64,000 nucleotides of DNA from JASHPR01 sp963808705 (GCA_963808705.1 CAWEHB010000016.1:930001-994000), one strand, 5' to 3'. Shown: positions 25,784 through 34,408, counted from the stretch's first letter. Program-made: numbers and translations. The notes: generated by a model from the sequence alone, not told the origin.

Positions 25784-27634
25784 CTACCGGCCCACGGCGT
25801 AACCCTGCATGCCGCGCGGGTTCGCGGCGGCGTACAGGAACCCGCGGTCCCGCGCGACCGCGCTGATCCGGCCGAGCGACCAGGGCGGCATGGCCAGCAC
25901 CTCGTGCCCGCGGCGGCGCAGGTCGGCGAGCACGAGCTCGCCGAGCCTGGCCTCGGCGGCCAGCGAGCGCGGCATGGACCCGCGCGGGTAGAACGACGAC
26001 GGGAAGTGGTCGGTGTGGAACGCGGGCGCGTCGATCGCCTGCTGCAGGTTCATGCCGAACAGCACGTGGTTGAGGAAGAACCCGATCGTCCACTGGTCCT
26101 GCTGGTCGCCGCCGGGGGTGCCGAACGCCAGGTAGGGTTCGCCGTCGCGCAGCGCCAGGCTGGGTGACAGCGTGGTCCGCGGCCGCCGGCCCGGGGCCAG
26201 GGTGCTGGCCAGGCCCGGGGTGAGGGTGAACATCTGCGCGCGCGTGCCCAGGCAGAACCCGAGCCCGGGAATGACCGGCGAGCTCTGCAGCCAGCCGCCG
26301 CTCGGCGTGGCGGACACCAGGTTGCCGAGCGAGTCCGCCACGTCGAGATGGCAGGTGTCCCCCAGCCCGAGTTCCGGGGAGGACACGCCCGTCGAGGCGG
26401 CCAGCGGTCCCCCCGTGCCATGGCCGCGATGGCCGCTCCCGGCGGCGGCCGCGTCCGCGGCCGCCCGGGCGTAGCGGGCGAACCCGTCGATCGCGAAGCC
26501 GGGCAGCCGCGGCTCGGCGCCGCCGGGCGCCCCGGGGACCAGCTCGGCCGAGGCGTTTGCGCCCACCAGGGCCCGGCGCCGCGCCGCGTACTCGGGCGAC
26601 AGCAGCCCCGCCAGCGGCACGTCGGTGTCGCGCGGGTCCCCGTACCAGGCCTCGCGGTCGGCGAAGGCAAGCTTCGCGCACTCGGTGACGGTGTGGATGA
26701 GATCGGCGCTGCCCGGCCCCATGGCGGCCAGGTCGAAGCCGTCGAGCAGGGCCAGTTGCTGCAGGAAGACCGGGCCCTGCCCCCACGGCCCGGTCTTGCA
26801 CACGGTCAGGCCGTGGAAGCCGGCCGTAACCGGGGCCTCCGCCGACGCGCGCCATCCGGCCAGGTCGGAGCCGGTCAGCAGGCCCCGGTGGCGCCGCCCG
26901 GTCACGTCCATCACCTCGGCGCGGCCGAGGAAGCCGGTCATCGCCTCGGCCACGAACCCCTCGTAATACGCGGCCCGCGCCGCCTCGATCTGGCCCGAGC
27001 GGCCTGCCGACGCCGCCTCCGCCTCGTGCAGGATCCGGGTGTAGGCGGCGGCCAGGTCGGGATTGCGGAACCGGGCGCCCGCCGCCGGCGCCGCCCCGCC
27101 CGGCAGGTAGACGTCGGCGGAGCTGGGCCAGTGCTCGCGGAAGGTCTCGGCGACCGCGGTGACCGCGGCGCTCGCCGCGGCCAGCATGGGGTACCCGTTC
27201 CCGGCGTAGCCGATCGCGTACTCCATCACGTCCCGCAGCCGCAGCCTGCCGTACCGCTCGAGCAGCAGCATCCAGGTCCCGAAGGCCGCCGGGACGCACG
27301 CCGCCAGCAGGCCGGTGCCCGGCACCAGGTCCAGCCCGAGCGCGCCGAACGCGTCCAGCGTGGCCGCCGCGGGCGCGGGGCCCTGCCCGTCCAGCACGAA
27401 CACCTGGACGGCCGCGGCGTCGAATCCGATCACCGGGACCTCGCCGCCCGGCCCGTTCAGGTGTGGCTCCACCACCTGCAGCACCAGGCCGCCCGCTACC
27501 GCGGCGTCGAACGCGTTGCCGCCCTTCTCCAGCACCGCCATGCCCGTGGCCGAGGCCAGCCAGTGCGTCGATGCCACCATGCCGAACGTGCCGGCCAGCT
27601 GCGGCCTGGTCGTGAACGAAGAAGTGCCGGGCAC
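25784..27634 (-). CDS. Gamma-glutamyltransferase family protein
   Basis: A 616-residue Ntn-hydrolase that transfers or hydrolyses gamma-glutamyl groups (glutathione or gamma-glutamyl peptides). The N-terminal subunit shows MAVLEKGGNAFDAAVAGGLV and LNGPGGEVPV. The autoprocessing site is LGLGDTCHLDVAD: the catalytic Thr is kept, but the second Thr of the classical TTH is Cys. The C-terminal part has PSGGWLQSSPVIPGLGFCLG and RTTLSPSLALRDGEPYLAFG. No signal peptide is visible, unlike many secreted GGTs, so it may be cytoplasmic. It is a single gene on the minus strand. Confidence 0.88.
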   Translation of the reverse strand: MPGTSSFTTRPQLAGTFGMVASTHWLASATGMAVLEKGGNAFDAAVAGGLVLQVVEPHLNGPGGEVPVIGFDAAAVQVFVLDGQGPAPAAATLDAFGALGLDLVPGTGLLAACVPAAFGTWMLLLERYGRLRLRDVMEYAIGYAGNGYPMLAAASAAVTAVAETFREHWPSSADVYLPGGAAPAAGARFRNPDLAAAYTRILHEAEAASAGRSGQIEAARAAYYEGFVAEAMTGFLGRAEVMDVTGRRHRGLLTGSDLAGWRASAEAPVTAGFHGLTVCKTGPWGQGPVFLQQLALLDGFDLAAMGPGSADLIHTVTECAKLAFADREAWYGDPRDTDVPLAGLLSPEYAARRRALVGANASAELVPGAPGGAEPRLPGFAIDGFARYARAAADAAAAGSGHRGHGTGGPLAASTGVSSPELGLGDTCHLDVADSLGNLVSATPSGGWLQSSPVIPGLGFCLGTRAQMFTLTPGLASTLAPGRRPRTTLSPSLALRDGEPYLAFGTPGGDQQDQWTIGFFLNHVLFGMNLQQAIDAPAFHTDHFPSSFYPRGSMPRSLAAEARLGELVLADLRRRGHEVLAMPPWSLGRISAVARDRGFLYAAANPRGMQGYAVGR

Positions 27635-27770
27635 CCGTGCCTCCAGCCAGGTCTGACGGTCACCTTGTCCCTACCGTGATATGCGCCCGGCCCGCGCGCC
27701 GCAACCGCCGTGCCGGGACAGGCGTCCTAACTTCGTGGCCGTCGGCGCCACCGCGGGAGGGACACCGAAC

Positions 27771-28412
27771 ATGACATCATCCGCCAGCGCGGCCCGGGTG
27801 CTGCTCGCCGCAGCCGTTCTTGCCTGCTCAGCGGCCCTGGTCACCGCCTGCGGAACCTCGTCCGCCCCCGGGGCTGCGCCCGCCGCCTCGCCCGCCGTCA
27901 CCGCCACGCCGACCGTGTCCCCCGGGACCGCCAGCCCGGCGAGCTCGCCGACGGCCTCGCCGGCCCAGGCCGGGTCGGCGCCGTGCGCGACGCCGGCGCT
28001 GAAGGTGACGGTGCAGGCCGGGTCGGGCGGTGTCGCCGCGGGCAGCAGCTACTACCCGATCCGGTTCGCCAACGTCTCCGGCGCCTCGTGCACGCTGTAC
28101 GGCTACCCGGGCGTCTCGTTCGTCACCGCGCAGGGCGGCAGCCAGATCGGGCCCGCCGCGACCAGGAATCCCGCTGTCGCCAAGCAGCTGGTGACGCTGT
28201 CTCCGGGCCAGACCGTCCATGCCGAGCTGCAGGTCGTCGACGCGGAGAACTACCCGCCGGCCGACTGCGGCCTCGTCACGGCGCACTGGCTGAAGGTGTA
28301 CCCGCCCAACCAGACCGCGCCGGCCTACGTCAGCTTCACCGCGCAGGCCTGCTCGAAGCCGAAGCAGATCCTGTCCGTGCAGACCGTCCAGCCGGGCACG
28401 GCCGGGCCGTAG
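27771..28412 (+). CDS. DUF4232 domain-containing lipoprotein
   Basis: A 213-residue secreted lipoprotein. The signal peptide (LLAAAVLACSAALVTAC) ends in a lipobox with Cys at about residue 26. A Ser/Thr/Pro/Ala-rich stalk (about 27-65) follows, then the DUF4232 domain from CATPALKVTVQAGSGG to YVSFTAQAC, with paired cysteines that could form disulfides. DUF4232 proteins are abundant on actinobacterial surfaces and their function is unknown. ATG 27771 gives a perfect signal peptide; the longer reading does not. Confidence 0.88.
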   Translation: MTSSASAARVLLAAAVLACSAALVTACGTSSAPGAAPAASPAVTATPTVSPGTASPASSPTASPAQAGSAPCATPALKVTVQAGSGGVAAGSSYYPIRFANVSGASCTLYGYPGVSFVTAQGGSQIGPAATRNPAVAKQLVTLSPGQTVHAELQVVDAENYPPADCGLVTAHWLKVYPPNQTAPAYVSFTAQACSKPKQILSVQTVQPGTAGP

Positions 28413-28449
28413 TCCCCGTCCCTGCCGAACGACTTCCCCTAACGCGAAC

Positions 28450-28497
28450 GCCCCGGGGCGGGCCCGGCCGCACGGCGGCCGGCCGGGCCCGCGGGGC
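28450..28497 (+). terminator. Strong GC hairpin after the DUF4232 gene
   Basis: Two near-perfect arms of about 20 bases (GCCCCGGGGCGGGCCCGG... and its complement) with a loop of about 3 bases begin 38 bases after the lipoprotein stop. It lies 19 bases before the DUF885 start and has no T-tract, as is usual in high-GC actinobacteria. It is probably a terminator. Confidence 0.5.
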
Positions 28498-28515
28498 AGC
28501 CGGTAGCGTTCCGCC

Positions 28516-30048
28516 ATGGATAATCTGACTCCCCGGCTGCGCAGCGTCTGCGACCTCGACGTCGCCGAGATGCGCGAGTACAGCGGACGGCACGAGTACG
28601 ACGGCACGATCCAGGACCTGTCCGCCGGGGGGGTCCGGGCGGGACTGGCCCGGATGGCGGAGACTTCGGCCGGCGGCCAGCCGCTCGACGACCCGCACGA
28701 CGAGGCGCACCTGGCCGCGTTCGAGCGCGCCGCGCGGGTCCGGCTCGGCGACCTGGAGATACACCGCCGCAACCCCATCGTGCACCTGGTCGGCCTCGAC
28801 CTCGCCTGCTACGACCGGGACTACGCCCCGCAGCGGCAGCGGGACGAGGCCCGGGCCCGGCACCTCGCCGGATGGCCGGACGCCATCGCCGCCGCCGTCG
28901 AGACCCTGGACCGGGTCAGCGCGCCGGTCGCCGGCGCCCTCGCCGACGGGATCCGGGGGCTGCCCGCGGGCATCCCGGCGGGCGCCGACGACCGCGTCCG
29001 GGAGGCCGCGCTCGCGGCGCACGCGCGGCTGATGGCGCACATCGACCGGGCGGCCGCCGAGGGCGACCCGGACTCTGCGCTGGGCTCGGCGGCGCTCACC
29101 GCGCTGATGAGCAGCGCCGAGGGCACGCCGGTCGACCTGGGCCGCCTGGCCGAGCGGGCCGACGCCGAGCGGGATCGGCTCACCGCCCTGCTCGCCGAGA
29201 GCTGCGCCCGGGTAGACCCGGGCCGGCCGCCGCTGGAGCTGGCCCGGGAGCTGGTCCGCGATCACCCGGACGCTGACGGCGTGATCGCGGCGGCGCGGCA
29301 CTGGACGCAGCGTGCCATCGCGTTCACTAGTGACCGGGACCTCGTGCCCTATAACGACGGCGAGTGCCGGGTCGGGCTGGCCCCCGAGTCACGGCGCTGG
29401 GCCATGGCGATGCTGTCCCCGGCGGCGCCGGGCGAGCCGGACGCGCCGTCCTGGTACCACATCACCCCGCCGGAGGAATCCTGGCCCGCCCGCGAGATCG
29501 AGGAATGGCTCCAGGTGTTCAGCGCGACCACGCTGCCCGGCATTACCGTGCACGAGGTCGCGCCCGGGCACTTCTCGCACGGCCGGGCCCTCCGCCGGGC
29601 GCCCACCGAGATCCGCCGCGTGCTGCACTCCGAGGCGTTCGTGGAGGGCTGGGCGCACTACGCCGAGGAACTCTGCGTCGAGGAGGGCTTCCTCACCGAC
29701 GATCCCCGGTTCGCGATCGGCGTCTGGCTCGAGGCGCTGGTCCGGGTCACCCGGCTGGCCTGCGCGATCGGCGTGCACACGGCCGGGATGACGGTGGCCG
29801 AGGGCACCCGCCGGTTCGAGGCGGACACGCACCTGGCCGGCGCCGCCGCGGCCTCGGAGGCCCGCCGGGCGACCTTTGACCCGACCTACGGCCGCTACAC
29901 CTGGGGCAAGCTGGAGATCATGGACCTGCGCGAGCAGGCGAGGAAGGAGTGGGGCGCGGGCTTCTCGCTGCGCAGGTTCCACTCCGCGATGATGGAACTC
30001 GGCTCGCCGCCGCTCGGGCTGCTCGCCGTCGCGGTGGAGCACGGCTGA
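28516..30048 (+). CDS. DUF885 family metallopeptidase-like protein
   Basis: A 510-residue protein of the DUF885 family, related to M32/M2-type zinc peptidases. The zinc motif is TVHEVAPGHFSHGRAL (about residues 345-360), with the HExxPGH pattern, and SEAFVEGWAHYAEELC downstream supplies the third ligand and family signature. The N-terminal half is helical. No signal peptide is visible, so it is probably cytoplasmic; the substrate is unknown. ATG 28516 is the only sensible start. Confidence 0.88.
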   Translation: MDNLTPRLRSVCDLDVAEMREYSGRHEYDGTIQDLSAGGVRAGLARMAETSAGGQPLDDPHDEAHLAAFERAARVRLGDLEIHRRNPIVHLVGLDLACYDRDYAPQRQRDEARARHLAGWPDAIAAAVETLDRVSAPVAGALADGIRGLPAGIPAGADDRVREAALAAHARLMAHIDRAAAEGDPDSALGSAALTALMSSAEGTPVDLGRLAERADAERDRLTALLAESCARVDPGRPPLELARELVRDHPDADGVIAAARHWTQRAIAFTSDRDLVPYNDGECRVGLAPESRRWAMAMLSPAAPGEPDAPSWYHITPPEESWPAREIEEWLQVFSATTLPGITVHEVAPGHFSHGRALRRAPTEIRRVLHSEAFVEGWAHYAEELCVEEGFLTDDPRFAIGVWLEALVRVTRLACAIGVHTAGMTVAEGTRRFEADTHLAGAAAASEARRATFDPTYGRYTWGKLEIMDLREQARKEWGAGFSLRRFHSAMMELGSPPLGLLAVAVEHG

Positions 30049-30054
30049 GCGCGC

Positions 30055-30195
30055 TCAGCCCGACGCTCCCCCGGACTGGTCACCGGGCACGACCATGCCC
30101 GGGGTCGGGCCCACCGTGAGATTGCCGCCGCACGAGGCGACCCGCTCGGCGATTCCGGCCAGGCCGAGCCCGGATCCCGCGAGCAGGGACGTCCG
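30055..30195 (-). pseudogene. Remnant of a sensor histidine kinase (ATPase G-box only)
   Basis: Only the last 45 or so residues remain: SGLGLAGIAERVASCGGN, the G2 box of a NarL-type histidine kinase ATPase domain, followed by LTVGPTPGMVVPGD and a stop. Upstream the frame turns to Arg/Gly nonsense with no HisKA_3, membrane or sensor region, and no response regulator gene is adjacent. It is a deletion relic; the rest of the 30049-30389 gap holds nothing else recognisable. Confidence 0.7.
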
Positions 30196-30389
30196 CTGCG
30201 GGGACCCCGGCCGGGCCGCGGTGCTCCCGTTGTCACCACTCGTGAGCCGCCCGCCGCGAAGGCTCCCGCCGCGTCCCCGACCGCGCGAGGCCTCCCGCCC
30301 CGTGAGCTCGGCCGCGGCCAGCCAGCCGCCAACCGCCGACCCGGCCGTGAGAGCATGGCAGCACCGGAACAACTGCGAGGTCCATAGTC

Positions 30390-30923
30390 ATGCAGGAGCG
30401 GCAGGGCCCGCCGGGCACTCCCGGCCAGGCGGCGTGCGCGCGCAGGCCGTGGCGCTATCGCGTCCGCGCGGCGGCGGCCGCGTGCGTGCTGCTGGCCGGC
30501 GGGATCGCGCTGGCCGGCTGCGCGCAGAACGCCGCCGCGGCCGCGTCGATCCAGCTCGGGACGGCCTACGTCGAGGTGCCGACCTCCGGCAGCACCACCG
30601 AGGCGTATCTGGTGATCCGGAACAACGGGCCGGCCGACCGGCTGACCTCGGTCCGGACCAGCGTCGGCGGCCGGGTGACGTTCCGGGCGCCGACCCGGCC
30701 CGGCAGCACCGCGATGGAGACCGTCCCGGACATCGGGATCCCCGCCGACTCTCTGCTCCGGCTTTCTCCCGACGGCTCTCATCTGCTCATCACCGGAGCC
30801 GGACCGATGAAGGGCGGCACCCAGATCACCCTCACGCTGGTTTTCGCCCGGGGCGGCACCATGTCGGTCGAGGCAGAGGTCACCAACCCGGAAACCGGCG
30901 GCAGCAGCTACTTCCTCAACTGA
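30390..30923 (+). CDS. PCu(A)C-like copper chaperone-family lipoprotein with incomplete ligand set
   Basis: A 177-residue exported lipoprotein whose signal peptide ends LAGGIALAGC (Cys at about residue 46). The domain matches the PCu(A)C fold: TTEAYLVIRNNGPADRLTSV, MKGGTQITLTLVFARGG, MSVEAEV. The copper motif is normally H-x(n)-M-x(n)-HxM. Here the first His is replaced (RVTFRA), the Met (TAMETV) and the second His (GSHLLI) remain, and the last Met is Leu. Tight Cu(I) binding is therefore doubtful. The start at 30390 gives a long basic n-region; a shorter start is possible. Confidence 0.8.
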   Translation: MQERQGPPGTPGQAACARRPWRYRVRAAAAACVLLAGGIALAGCAQNAAAAASIQLGTAYVEVPTSGSTTEAYLVIRNNGPADRLTSVRTSVGGRVTFRAPTRPGSTAMETVPDIGIPADSLLRLSPDGSHLLITGAGPMKGGTQITLTLVFARGGTMSVEAEVTNPETGGSSYFLN

Positions 30924-30957
30924 CCGGGCCGCAGCGCAACGACTTGCCGACGATAGC

Positions 30958-30976
30958 GACGAGATATATCTTCTTG
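30958..30976 (+). promoter_or_regulatory. Candidate operator AGATATATCTT upstream of second DUF1707 gene
   Basis: A perfect 10-base palindrome AGATATATCT at 30962-30971, forty-one bases before the ATG. It shares the AGATATATC core with the element at 12216, upstream of the other DUF1707 gene. It may be bound by a common regulator. Confidence 0.5.
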
Positions 30977-31012
30977 CTAACGAGGGTGGCAGGCTTTGAT
31001 GCGGAGGATCAC

Positions 31013-31501
31013 ATGGCGACAGGACCGGACCTTCGCGTCGGAGACGCCGACCGTGAGGCGGTGGCCGCGAGCCTGCGCGAGCACTACGCGCAGGGCAGGC
31101 TGACCCTTGAGGAGTTTAATCAGCGCCTCGACGCCGTGTTCAAGGCGACCACGCAGAGCCAGCTGAACCTGCTCACCCGTGATCTGCCGCACGCCGCCAG
31201 GCCCTCGGCGCCGCTGCCGGTGGCCGGCGCCTACCGGGAGCGGGCCAGGCAGGACTACCAGTCGGGCTGCGGGGGGCGCCGGGCCCGGCTCGGCTTCCTC
31301 CCCATCATCATTGCCGCGCTCGGCGCGTGGCTGGTGCTGATCGAGCTGCAGCTGCGGGCGTTCCCGTGGCCCGGCAAGGTGGCGATCTTCCTGGCCATCC
31401 TCACCCTGGTCCGAGGGCTGCTGCGGCGGATATTCGCGGCCAGCCGAGGCCGCGGCGGGGGCGGCTACCCGCCCTACGGTCGTGGCCGCCGCGGCCGCTG
31501 A
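31013..31501 (+). CDS. DUF1707 (SHOCT-like) membrane protein
   Basis: A 162-residue protein. The DUF1707 module (LRVGDADREAVAASLREHYA, QGRLTLEEFNQRLDAVFKAT, LTRDLP) spans residues 7-60. Two adjacent transmembrane helices follow (LPIIIAALGAWLVLIELQL; KVAIFLAILTLVRGLLRRI), then a Gly/Arg/Tyr-rich tail (GRGGGGYPPYGRGRRGR). GGAGG precedes ATG 31013. The function is unknown; the shared promoter element with the gene at 12308 suggests joint regulation. Confidence 0.82.
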   Translation: MATGPDLRVGDADREAVAASLREHYAQGRLTLEEFNQRLDAVFKATTQSQLNLLTRDLPHAARPSAPLPVAGAYRERARQDYQSGCGGRRARLGFLPIIIAALGAWLVLIELQLRAFPWPGKVAIFLAILTLVRGLLRRIFAASRGRGGGGYPPYGRGRRGR

Positions 31502-31562
31502 GCCACCCCTTCCCCCGACCCCTTCCCGGCGTGCCCGGGTCCGTCAGTGACCCGCGGCTGCC

Positions 31563-32822
31563 TCAGGCGCGGGCCGGGACCCGGAGCGGGACGACCAGGT
31601 AACGGAACGCGGGCGCGTGATCTCCCGGGGCCAGCCCTTCGTCGCCGACCCAGGTGATGAGCGCGGGCTTGGCCGCGGTGCTGAACTCGAGCCTGATCCG
31701 CTCCGGGTCGGACGGCGGCGCCTCGTCGCCGTCTCGAGAAGCGGCCGCATGCCGGGCCGGGACGGCCGGCACCGCGGCCGCGGCCAGGCCGTCCAGGAGA
31801 TAGTGCGGGCTGAACGAGATGATCCGCTCGTCGCCCTCGAAGTCGGCGGGCACGGTCTCCACCGCGCGGGCCCGTCCGTCGGTCTGCGCCTCGATGACGA
31901 CGTTCCCCGAGCCGAAGGCCAGGCGTACCGGGCTGGCCCGTTCCGCGACGAGCGACACCCTGCGGACGGCCTCGGTGAACAAGCCGGCGGGCAGCGTAGC
32001 GCGAGAGCCGAACTCGGCCGGGAACCTGGACCGGTACCTGATGAACTCGCCGCCAATCAGCCGGGCGGTCAGCCTCCGGTCCCCGCCCTCGAAGCTGATC
32101 ATGCCGTCGGCCGGCCGCGGGTCCCGCCCCGGTCCGGTCCCGTTCGCAGCCCCGGCACCCGGTTCGCCCGCGCCGAACGCGATCGTCACCGCCCCCCCGG
32201 CGGACATGGTCCTCGCCACGTCGGCCAGGGTCCTGGCCGGGACCATGGCGGCCGCCCGGAGGCCAGGCGCCGCCGGGTCCCAGCGCACGTCCCTGACCGC
32301 CATCCGGTAGCGATCCGTGGCCGCCAGCGTCAGCATCTCGCCGTCGATGTCCAGGCAGACCGCGGTGAGTATGGGCAGCGTGTCGTCCCGGCTCGCGGCC
32401 GGGGCGACCTGGGCGGCGGCGGCGGCCAGGACACCCCCGTCCACGGTCCCCGCGGCCGGAGGCGGCGCCGGCAGCGCCGGGTATTCCGCCACCGGCAGCG
32501 AGACCAGGGAGAACTCGGCGCTCCCGCAGGTCAGGCCGACCAGGTCGGCGTCGGAGGCGACCTCCACGTCCAAGGCGGGCAGGCTGCGGGTGATCTCCGC
32601 GAGCAGGCGGCCGGGCACCAGGGCCGACCCCGGCTCCTTCACGTCGGCCTCGATCCGCGTCCGGGCGGAGACCTCGTAGTCGAAGCAGGACAGGGTCAGC
32701 CCGTCGTCGTCGGCCTCCAGCAGCAGCCCGGACAACACCGGGACCACCGGTCGTGACGGCAGTGCGCGCGCTACCCACGCCACGGCCTCGCCCAGTGCCT
32801 CGCGCCCTACCCGGAACCTCAT
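31563..32822 (-). CDS. DNA polymerase III beta subunit-like sliding clamp (likely paralogue)
   Basis: A 419-residue protein with the three-domain beta-clamp layout: MRFRVGREALGEAVAWVARA, then SGLLLEADDDGLTLSCFDYE (domain 1), LPILTAVCLDIDGEMLTLAA followed by TDRYRMAVRD (domain 2), and FEGDERIISFSPHYLLDGLA with YLVVPLRVPA at the end (domain 3). The main dnaN normally sits beside dnaA and gyrB, which are absent here, so this is probably an additional clamp, as in streptomycetes. A Gly/Ala/Pro insert (AGEPGAGAANGTGPGRDP) lies between domains 2 and 3. ATG 32822 starts the conserved MRFRV. Roughly 145 bases of imperfect GGCC-rich repeats precede it. Confidence 0.85.
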   Translation of the reverse strand: MRFRVGREALGEAVAWVARALPSRPVVPVLSGLLLEADDDGLTLSCFDYEVSARTRIEADVKEPGSALVPGRLLAEITRSLPALDVEVASDADLVGLTCGSAEFSLVSLPVAEYPALPAPPPAAGTVDGGVLAAAAAQVAPAASRDDTLPILTAVCLDIDGEMLTLAATDRYRMAVRDVRWDPAAPGLRAAAMVPARTLADVARTMSAGGAVTIAFGAGEPGAGAANGTGPGRDPRPADGMISFEGGDRRLTARLIGGEFIRYRSRFPAEFGSRATLPAGLFTEAVRRVSLVAERASPVRLAFGSGNVVIEAQTDGRARAVETVPADFEGDERIISFSPHYLLDGLAAAAVPAVPARHAAASRDGDEAPPSDPERIRLEFSTAAKPALITWVGDEGLAPGDHAPAFRYLVVPLRVPARA

Positions 32823-32967
32823 TGCGACCGCCTCCGCCTGCTTACCTTGAACCGATCCTGGCACGGGCCACCGACAATTCAGGGCCAGGCCGCGGCCGCG
32901 AGGCGGGCCCAGGCCAGGCCCGGGGGCCGAGGCAAGCCCCGGCCAGGCCGGGGGGCCGAGGCAGGGC
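32823..32967. repeat. Imperfect GC-rich direct repeats
   Basis: The gap upstream of the clamp-like gene contains several degenerate copies of CAGGCCCGGGGGCCGAGGCA-like sequence around 32900-32985. They run into the 3' end of the DUF6295 gene. No gene is visible in the gap. Confidence 0.6.
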
Positions 32968-33228
32968 TCAGACCAGGCCCGGGGGCGCCGATTGCAGCGT
33001 CGCCTCGATCGCCCGGGCCAGCGCCCGGGCCGACTCCGCGGTCAGTTCGACCGCCACCCGCGCGGACGGCCCGCTCGCCGGGTTGAGGAAGTCGATGTTG
33101 AGCGTGTGCTCGGCCGGGGCGTGCTGCGGGTGGTCGAGGTACACCGTCGCGTCGGTGAGCGTGAACCAGCCCACCGCTCCCTTGCCGCTGCCCGCCACGG
33201 GAATCTTCTCGGTCAGGTACGTGCACAT
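32968..33228 (-). CDS. DUF6295 family protein
   Basis: An 86-residue protein beginning MCTYLTEKIPVAGSGKGAVG and continuing WFTLTDATVYLDHPQHAPAE, HTLNIDFLNPASG. I believe this is the DUF6295 family, a small conserved actinobacterial protein. It starts 11 bases after the dienelactone hydrolase gene ends and is on the same strand, so they are one transcript. The histidines in LDHPQHAPAEH could bind a metal, but that is speculation. Confidence 0.75.
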   Translation of the reverse strand: MCTYLTEKIPVAGSGKGAVGWFTLTDATVYLDHPQHAPAEHTLNIDFLNPASGPSARVAVELTAESARALARAIEATLQSAPPGLV

Positions 33229-33238
33229 GTCAGCCTCC

Positions 33239-33982
33239 TCAGGCGGCTAGGTAGCGGCCGTAGAAGTCCCAGATCTTCTGCCAGCCATCGTTGGCGGCCT
33301 CCACCCGGTAGGCAGGCCGGTTCACGGTGAAGAACGCGTGCCCCGCGCCCTCGTAGCTGTGGAACTCGTGCGGCTTGCCCGCCTCGATGAGCGCCTTGTC
33401 CAGCTCGTCGACCTGCTCGGGAGACGGATACTGGTCCTCCGCGCCGAACAGGCCGAGCAGCGGGCAGGACAGGTTCGGGGCCAGGTGCACGATCGGGCCT
33501 ACCTTCAGCGGCATTCCCTCCGGAGGCGTCCCGACGACGAACGCGCCGTAGCAGTCGACCGCTGCGTCCAGGGGCAGGCTGGCTGCGGCCAGGAACGACT
33601 GGCGCCCGCCCGAGCAGTACCCGATCACGCCCACCTTGCCGTTGCTGCCCTCCATGGCCCGCAGATACTCGGCTGCGCCCCCGACGTCACCGACGAGGCG
33701 GTCGTCCGGCACGCCGCCCCGGGCCCGGGCCGCCGCGGCGGCGTCGTCCGGGCTGGCCCCGGGCGCTTCGCGGTAGTAGAGGTTCGGCATCAGCGCGGCG
33801 TAGCCGTGGGCAGCGAACTTCCTGGTGATCTCCTTCGTCGACGCGTCGTAGCCGGGCATGTGGTGGATCACCACGACGCCGCCGAATGAGTCCTGCCCGA
33901 GCGGCCGGGCGAGGTACGCCTCGATCTCGTCGCCGCCATGCCCGGTAATGCTGATGGTCTCTGCGACCAGATCCTCATTCAT
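33239..33982 (-). CDS. Dienelactone hydrolase family protein
   Basis: A 247-residue alpha/beta hydrolase. The nucleophile elbow is GYCSGGRQS with Cys, as in carboxymethylenebutenolidase. The acid is in LLGLFGAEDQYPSPEQ and the catalytic His in GAGHAFFTVNRPAYR, the classic family order. These enzymes open lactone rings in aromatic degradation, but many paralogues have other ester substrates. ATG 33982 is preceded by GGGAGAG. It is coupled to the DUF6295 gene downstream. Confidence 0.88.
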   Translation of the reverse strand: MNEDLVAETISITGHGGDEIEAYLARPLGQDSFGGVVVIHHMPGYDASTKEITRKFAAHGYAALMPNLYYREAPGASPDDAAAAARARGGVPDDRLVGDVGGAAEYLRAMEGSNGKVGVIGYCSGGRQSFLAAASLPLDAAVDCYGAFVVGTPPEGMPLKVGPIVHLAPNLSCPLLGLFGAEDQYPSPEQVDELDKALIEAGKPHEFHSYEGAGHAFFTVNRPAYRVEAANDGWQKIWDFYGRYLAA

Positions 33983-34189
33983 ACGTTCTCTCCCTGGGGC
34001 TGTAGCCGTCCGTTCAGCGATCGCCTCAATCCTGCCAGCCGCCTACGCGCCGCCTGGCCGGACCCCGCGCCAGCCCCGCAGACCCCCGGATCCACGCCGT
34101 GACCTCGGGCAGACTGGTATTTCGGCTGATATCAGCGGCTCTGTTAAGGCATCATCAGCGGAGGGGAGTGACCGGGAGGGGCACGGTCC

Positions 34190-34408
34190 ATGGGCTCAGC
34201 GTTGGTCTTCTTAATAGCGTTAGTCGTCCTCGTGGTCGGCTGTTTCCTCGGCTGGCACGCCAACCGCGCGTACTTCGCGAACGGTGACGTCAAGTCGATG
34301 CACGGCCGGATATCCGGCTACCGGAAGACACGACTGCGCAGCGGGCTCATCGTGGTGGGCCTCCTGGTCGTGGCGCTGCTCGTCGTGAGCGCCCTGGCCC
34401 GTCACTAG
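34190..34408 (+). CDS. Small two-helix membrane protein, unknown function
   Basis: A 72-residue protein with an N-terminal helix (LVFLIALVVLVVGCFLGW), a basic polar loop (NGDVKSMHGRISGYRKTRLR) and a C-terminal helix (LIVVGLLVVALLVVSALA). GGGAGGGG lies about ten bases before the ATG. No family is recognised. The strand, spacing and hydrophobic pattern make it a credible gene. Confidence 0.65.
   Translation: MGSALVFLIALVVLVVGCFLGWHANRAYFANGDVKSMHGRISGYRKTRLRSGLIVVGLLVVALLVVSALARH

Noticed and set aside
25185..27299. 704-residue minus-strand frame overlapping the gamma-glutamyltransferase
   Set aside because: Arg/Gly-rich shadow of the glutamyltransferase frame and of the opposite-strand MoxR-operon membrane gene.
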